A stretch of DNA of 64,000 nucleotides from the NCBI GenBank assembly GCA_937862815.1, contig CALMED010000038.1, forward strand, positions 1-64,000. The letters are read 5' to 3'. The notes under the pieces were generated by a model. The model was given only the letters and a program-made list of their open reading frames with translations. It searched no databases and was not told where the DNA came from. Within the stretch, counting starts at the first letter, position 1. Each line of letters begins with the position of its first letter. This document shows positions 60,270 through 64,000 of the stretch, piece by piece. The position numbers and the translations under genes are program-made. Source of the stretch: an uncultured Chitinophagaceae bacterium (GTDB lineage Bacteria > Bacteroidota > Bacteroidia > Chitinophagales > Chitinophagaceae).

Positions 60270-61397
60270 ATGCTCTGGCTCCTCGTCACCCTGCTGTTGC
60301 TGCTGCCCTACAGCCTCCTCCTGCTGCTCTACCGCCGCTGGTGGAAGGCCGTGCCTGCAACAAGGGTGCCCGCCTCTTTTGAACCTTCCACCCGTTTTAC
60401 CGTCATCATCCCCGCCCGCAACGAGGCGGAGAACCTGCCGCTGTGCCTGGCTTCCGTCGGGCGACTGCAGTACCCGGCGCATCTGCTGGAAGTGGTGTTG
60501 GTGGACGATTACAGCGACGACACCACCGCCGCCATCGCGGCCTCCTTCCCAGGGGTGCGGGTCATCCGCCTGGGCGAACTGCTGGAGGGCCCCATCAACT
60601 CGTACAAGAAAAAAGCCATTGAAACGGGCGTGGCCACCGCCGCCGGCGATTACATTGTTACAACCGATGCCGACTGCACCGTTCCGCCGGGCTGGCTCCG
60701 GTATTTCGCGTGGATCATTGAGCAGGCGCCCACCGTGTTTATTGCCGCCCCGGTGGCCATGGACCGCGAGGATCGTTTCATCCGCCTCTTCCAGTCGCTC
60801 GACTTCCTCAGCCTGCAGGGCATCACCGGCGCTTCGGTGGGCGCGGGCTTTCACAGCATGAGCAACGGCGCCAACCTCTGCTACAGCCGGGCCGCTTTCT
60901 ACGAAGTGGGGGGATTTAAAGACATTGACGACCTGGCCAGCGGCGACGACATGCTGCTGCTTCACAAGCTCTATCAAAAATACCCGGAGCAGGTGCGCTA
61001 CTGCAAGGCGCCGGGTTGCATCGTGCATACGCGGCCGGTGGACGACGTGCGGGCTTTCTTTCTGCAACGCATCCGCTGGGCCAGCAAGGCGCAACGGTAC
61101 CACGACCGGCGCATCTTTTGGGTGTTGTTGCTGGTGTACCTCGTCAACCTGTGGCTGCTGGTATTACTGCCGGCCGGCCTGTTCCAACCCTGGGCCTGGG
61201 TGGTGCTGGCGGGAGCCTTGCTGTTCAAGACCCTGGCCGAGCTGTGGTTCCTGCTGCCCGTGGCCGCTTTTTTCGGCAAGCGGCACCTGCTCCCTTGGTT
61301 TCCGTTGCTGCAGCCGCATCACATCCTTTACACCGTGCTGGCCGGCTGGCTGGGGCAGTGGGGACGCTACGAGTGGAAAGGGAGGGAGGTACAGTAA
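60270..61397 (+). CDS. Family 2 glycosyltransferase, membrane-bound
   Basis: 375 residues. An N-terminal helix (MLWLLVTLLLLLPYSLLLLLY) is followed by a GT-A domain with FTVIIPARNEAENLPLCLAS, EVVLVDDYSDDTT, the DxD-type VTTDADCTVPPGW, GGFKDIDDLASGDDMLLLHK, and a QRIRW motif (FFLQRIRWASKAQRY). Three C-terminal helices follow. The layout is that of processive or polyprenyl-linked GT2 enzymes. Acceptor and sugar are unknown. It follows the hydrolase by 12 bp; a lipid or envelope polysaccharide role is possible. Confidence 0.92.
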   Translation: MLWLLVTLLLLLPYSLLLLLYRRWWKAVPATRVPASFEPSTRFTVIIPARNEAENLPLCLASVGRLQYPAHLLEVVLVDDYSDDTTAAIAASFPGVRVIRLGELLEGPINSYKKKAIETGVATAAGDYIVTTDADCTVPPGWLRYFAWIIEQAPTVFIAAPVAMDREDRFIRLFQSLDFLSLQGITGASVGAGFHSMSNGANLCYSRAAFYEVGGFKDIDDLASGDDMLLLHKLYQKYPEQVRYCKAPGCIVHTRPVDDVRAFFLQRIRWASKAQRYHDRRIFWVLLLVYLVNLWLLVLLPAGLFQPWAWVVLAGALLFKTLAELWFLLPVAAFFGKRHLLPWFPLLQPHHILYTVLAGWLGQWGRYEWKGREVQ

Positions 61398-61912
61398 ATC
61401 CGTAGCGCCTGCAGGTAAAGGTTTAATGGGCTGTGCGCAGGGGTGCTGTCATTGGCAACGGTTTTGGCTTTTCGTGCAAGTCCGCATGCGCTGCAGTGCG
61501 GGCTTTCCACTGCAATCCGGTCACAGACTCCGGTCTTCCGGAGCTGAGCCGGAGCAGCCCGTCGGCAGTGGCACTACGAATCAGCAAGGTTGCGTCTGCG
61601 CAATACATTATTTAAGTTTACAACGCCCGCACCTTTCCCTGCGGAAGACGGTGCGGGAAAGAGGGCGTCTGCCGGTCCGGGGGGGCGCCATCCGTATTGG
61701 CCCAAAGCAGAGTGGTTTTGTTTGACCAGATGCATCTATGCCGTTGCCCCGTTAACGTGGAGAAACAGCGCATCACTTGCCCAGGGTGGGCTCCGCCGGT
61801 AAAAATACGAACGTTGAAAATTTGTGTAAAGTTGGTTAACCCGTACAACCAACAACAGCTGCAGGCTTACATCCGGATTTTGTATATTCGGCTATACATT
61901 AACCAAAACTAT
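61398..61912. other. Intergenic region with a REP-like hairpin
   Basis: 515 bp. CTCCGG, TCTT, CCGGAG at 61529-61544 is a perfect 6-bp hairpin of REP type, followed by another CCGGAG at about 61551. The last 60 bp (GGATTTTGTATATTCGGCTA, then TACATTAACC) are AT-rich and must contain the susC-type promoter. No reliable gene was found in between. Confidence 0.55.
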
Positions 61913-64000
61913 ATGATTATGAGAAAATGCCTGCGCTTTCTCCTGCTCATGCCCGCTCTGTTGTTGTATCAGCTGGCGGCTTCGCAAACAGTAACAGTTA
62001 CCGGAACAATCCGGGATGCTGAGGGCGAGCCTGTTCCCTTTGCTTCTGTCTTAATCAAGGGTACGGCAAATGGAGTGTCGGCTGATGCCGCCGGGGCATT
62101 TAAAATTGAAGTGCCCACCGGAAAGAAAACAATACTGGTTATTTCTGCCAGTGGATTTGATACAAAGGAGATAGAGGCTGTACAACGTCCGATGGAGATT
62201 ACCCTGGGGACAGGCTCTGCATTAAGTGAAGTGGTGGTTACTGCCTTTGGCGTGCGGCAGCAGAAGCGTTCGCTGGGTTTTGCCACCACTGAAATCAATA
62301 ACAAGCAGTTGATGGAAAGCCGGCAGCCCAACCTCATTAATGCATTGCAGGGACGCGTGGCAGGCGTACAAGTGAATGGAACAGGCGGGGGGCCTGGTCA
62401 GGGCGCCCGTATTGTTATCCGTGGTCCCAAAAGTGCGCTCGGCAGCAACCAGCCGTTGTTTGTGGTTGATGGGGTAATTGTCGACAACAGTACAGTTGTA
62501 GAGGGCGGGCAGGCCAATCTGCGGGGCATGACCAACCGTATTGCTGATATCAACCCCGACGATATTGAGAGCATGAGTGTACTGCGGGGCGGCGCAGCAA
62601 CAGCTTTGTACGGTTTCCGAGGCAGTAATGGTGTTATTGTAATAACCACCAAAAGCGCAAGGGCCGGCCGTATGCGGGTGTCCTACAACACTTCCTACGG
62701 CATTGAGGCGGTAAATAAATTTCCCGATGTGCAAACGACGTACACGCAGGGATACAATAATAATTACAACCGCAATGATTTCTTCCCCTCATTTGGCCCA
62801 ACCGTTGCAGCGGCTAAAAACCTGGATCCCACGCACCCCGACCAGCTGTTCCATCATTATGCCCGTGCTTACAACCAGGGCTCGCAATTCCGGAATACGT
62901 TGAATGTAAGCGGGGGAAATGAAAAGGCCGTCATCAACAGTTCATTTGGCTATTTTAAACATGTGGGGGTGCTGCCCAATACTGATTTTCAGAACCTCAA
63001 CGCACGGGTGAATGCCGAGTTGAAAATAAGCGACAAGCTGAGTGTAAGCCCTTCATTTAACTTCATTAACAGCGGCGGCCTCCGTTACAATGCCGACCGG
63101 TTTAATGAGAGCCTTACGTACTGGAGTCCCCGATGGGATGTTAGAGATTACAAGAATGAAGACGGCACCCATAAAACGTATGGGAATAACAATCCCATAT
63201 TCGGCGCCTTTTACAACCTGTTTCGTGATGAAGTGAACCGTACTATTACCAACCTGGCCTTCCAGTATAAGCCTGCCACCTGGCTCGACATCAATTATCG
63301 TCTCGGGGTGGACTATACAGCCGATAACCGCAGAGCCACGGCTCCCGCACAGGTGCCCCGTGCCGGTGTTATAAATTTTGCCGATAACGCGCTTGGTTTT
63401 GTAGGCGAATACCGCATTCTGAACCAGGTGTTGAACAGCAACCTGCTGGCGACGGGACGCTTCAAGGTGAAAAAATTTGATTTTACCATCCGGGCCGGTC
63501 ACGACGTGGTGGATCAGAAATACAATTTTCAACAGGTGGAGGGCCGCGAACTGGACATTCCCACACTGCTGAGCCTGAACAACGCACGCAATATCACACA
63601 AAACAGCCGCCGTACCCAGTTACGTACGATTGGTGTGTTTGGTGATGCAACGGTAGGGTACGACAACTTCCTGTTTCTGACACTTACCGGGCGCAACGAC
63701 TGGGCCAGTTCTGTGGCCAGCGGCAACCAGAGTTTCTTCTACCCGAGTGCAAGCCTGGCCTATGTGTTCAGCCAGCAGCTGAAGCTGCCTTCATTTATCA
63801 GTTACGGAAAACTGAGGGGCTCTTTTGCCAAAATTGGTATTGCACCAGTAACACCTTATCTCACCAGCACTTATTATAACAATGCTTTCGGACAGCCGCT
63901 GAACGGAGTTACAGCATGGACCCGCGACGACCGCCGGGGAGCCGAAACGCTTCGCCCCGAGTTTACAGATAACTGGGAGTTGGGCCTGGAAATGCAGTTC
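61913..64000 (+). CDS. SusC/RagA family TonB-linked outer membrane protein, 3' end cut by window edge
   Basis: 696 codons to the window edge, open throughout. A signal peptide (MIMRKCLRFLLLMPALLLYQLAASQ) is followed by a carboxypeptidase-like regulatory domain (VTGTIRDAEGEPVPFASVLIKG). The plug begins with ALSEVVVTAFGVRQQKRSLG and includes LQGRVAGVQVNGTGGGPGQG, IVIRGPKSALGSNQPLFVVDG and LRGGAATALYGFRGSNGVIV. The barrel follows to the edge. A second ATG lies at 61919. SusC-like proteins import glycans or peptides with a SusD lipoprotein, which is expected just beyond the window. No sigma or anti-sigma gene lies upstream here. Confidence 0.95.
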   Translation, partial: MIMRKCLRFLLLMPALLLYQLAASQTVTVTGTIRDAEGEPVPFASVLIKGTANGVSADAAGAFKIEVPTGKKTILVISASGFDTKEIEAVQRPMEITLGTGSALSEVVVTAFGVRQQKRSLGFATTEINNKQLMESRQPNLINALQGRVAGVQVNGTGGGPGQGARIVIRGPKSALGSNQPLFVVDGVIVDNSTVVEGGQANLRGMTNRIADINPDDIESMSVLRGGAATALYGFRGSNGVIVITTKSARAGRMRVSYNTSYGIEAVNKFPDVQTTYTQGYNNNYNRNDFFPSFGPTVAAAKNLDPTHPDQLFHHYARAYNQGSQFRNTLNVSGGNEKAVINSSFGYFKHVGVLPNTDFQNLNARVNAELKISDKLSVSPSFNFINSGGLRYNADRFNESLTYWSPRWDVRDYKNEDGTHKTYGNNNPIFGAFYNLFRDEVNRTITNLAFQYKPATWLDINYRLGVDYTADNRRATAPAQVPRAGVINFADNALGFVGEYRILNQVLNSNLLATGRFKVKKFDFTIRAGHDVVDQKYNFQQVEGRELDIPTLLSLNNARNITQNSRRTQLRTIGVFGDATVGYDNFLFLTLTGRNDWASSVASGNQSFFYPSASLAYVFSQQLKLPSFISYGKLRGSFAKIGIAPVTPYLTSTYYNNAFGQPLNGVTAWTRDDRRGAETLRPEFTDNWELGLEMQF

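Noticed and set aside
1-64000. CRISPR array, rRNA, tRNA, integrase or IS element
   Set aside because: No spaced direct repeats with unique spacers, no conserved RNA sequences and no transposase or recombinase motifs were seen by eye. The 24-bp iterons at 11339 are contiguous without spacers.

Overview
The window is a stretch of chromosome from a fairly GC-rich member of the Bacteroidota, most likely family Chitinophagaceae (inference). The pointers are an alternative complex III plus caa3-type oxidase operon, two secreted proteins with type IX secretion C-terminal signals, a SusC/RagA-type receptor, promoter -7 elements of the form TAnnTTTG, and an absence of Shine-Dalgarno sequences at most starts. 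I saw no rRNA, tRNA, CRISPR array or intact transposase.

Layout. 1-3100: a secreted hypothetical protein cut by the window edge, tRNA 2-selenouridine synthase (mnmH), a 59-residue orphan, and about 1.2 kb of composite intergenic repeats. 3100-9560: a strongly AT-rich defence island, all on the minus strand. It holds a cytosine-C5 methyltransferase, a MORC/MutL-like GHKL ATPase, a Z1 helicase-like ATPase, a DUF4420-type PD-(D/E)XK nuclease and a 75-residue small protein; its left edge cuts a GC-rich vsr gene after 28 codons. 9755-11470: a Fic protein with an AbiEi-like N-terminus, preceded by four 24-bp tandem repeats that look like an operator. 11500-23900: ordinary housekeeping and secreted genes (START domain, SGNH lipoproteins, glycerate kinase, GNAT, amidase), broken genes (STM3941-like frameshift, YccF stump) and repeat-filled gaps.

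24047-38523 is one co-directional respiratory block: actA-B-C-D-E-F (quinol to cytochrome c electron transfer), then coxB, coxA, ctaB, two coxC paralogues and a subunit IV gene, closed by a strong hairpin terminator. A SCO1-like copper chaperone and a DUF420 membrane protein follow. 39935-43215 holds a nucleotidyltransferase/small-protein pair, a PH-domain stump and uvrB.

43547-51629 carries two giant T9SS-exported proteins. Three promoters here share one architecture: a 14-bp palindrome, then TTG, then exactly 20 bp, then a TAnnTTTg-like element. One of the three lies just upstream of a hairpin terminator and appears to make a small RNA of about 135 nt. 51756-61397 holds an ABC-F protein, a cytochrome c, htpG, a prohibitin homologue, a GH25 lysozyme, an alpha/beta hydrolase and a glycosyltransferase. 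61913 to the end is the N-terminal 696 codons of a SusC/RagA TonB-dependent receptor.

The most unusual items are the MORC-Z1-DUF4420-Dcm cluster and its overwritten vsr, the AbiEi-Fic fusion with its 24-bp iterons, the shared palindromic promoter and candidate sRNA, and the modular intergenic repeats that recur in at least seven gaps. All statements rest on reading the sequence and on family knowledge; no database search was run.
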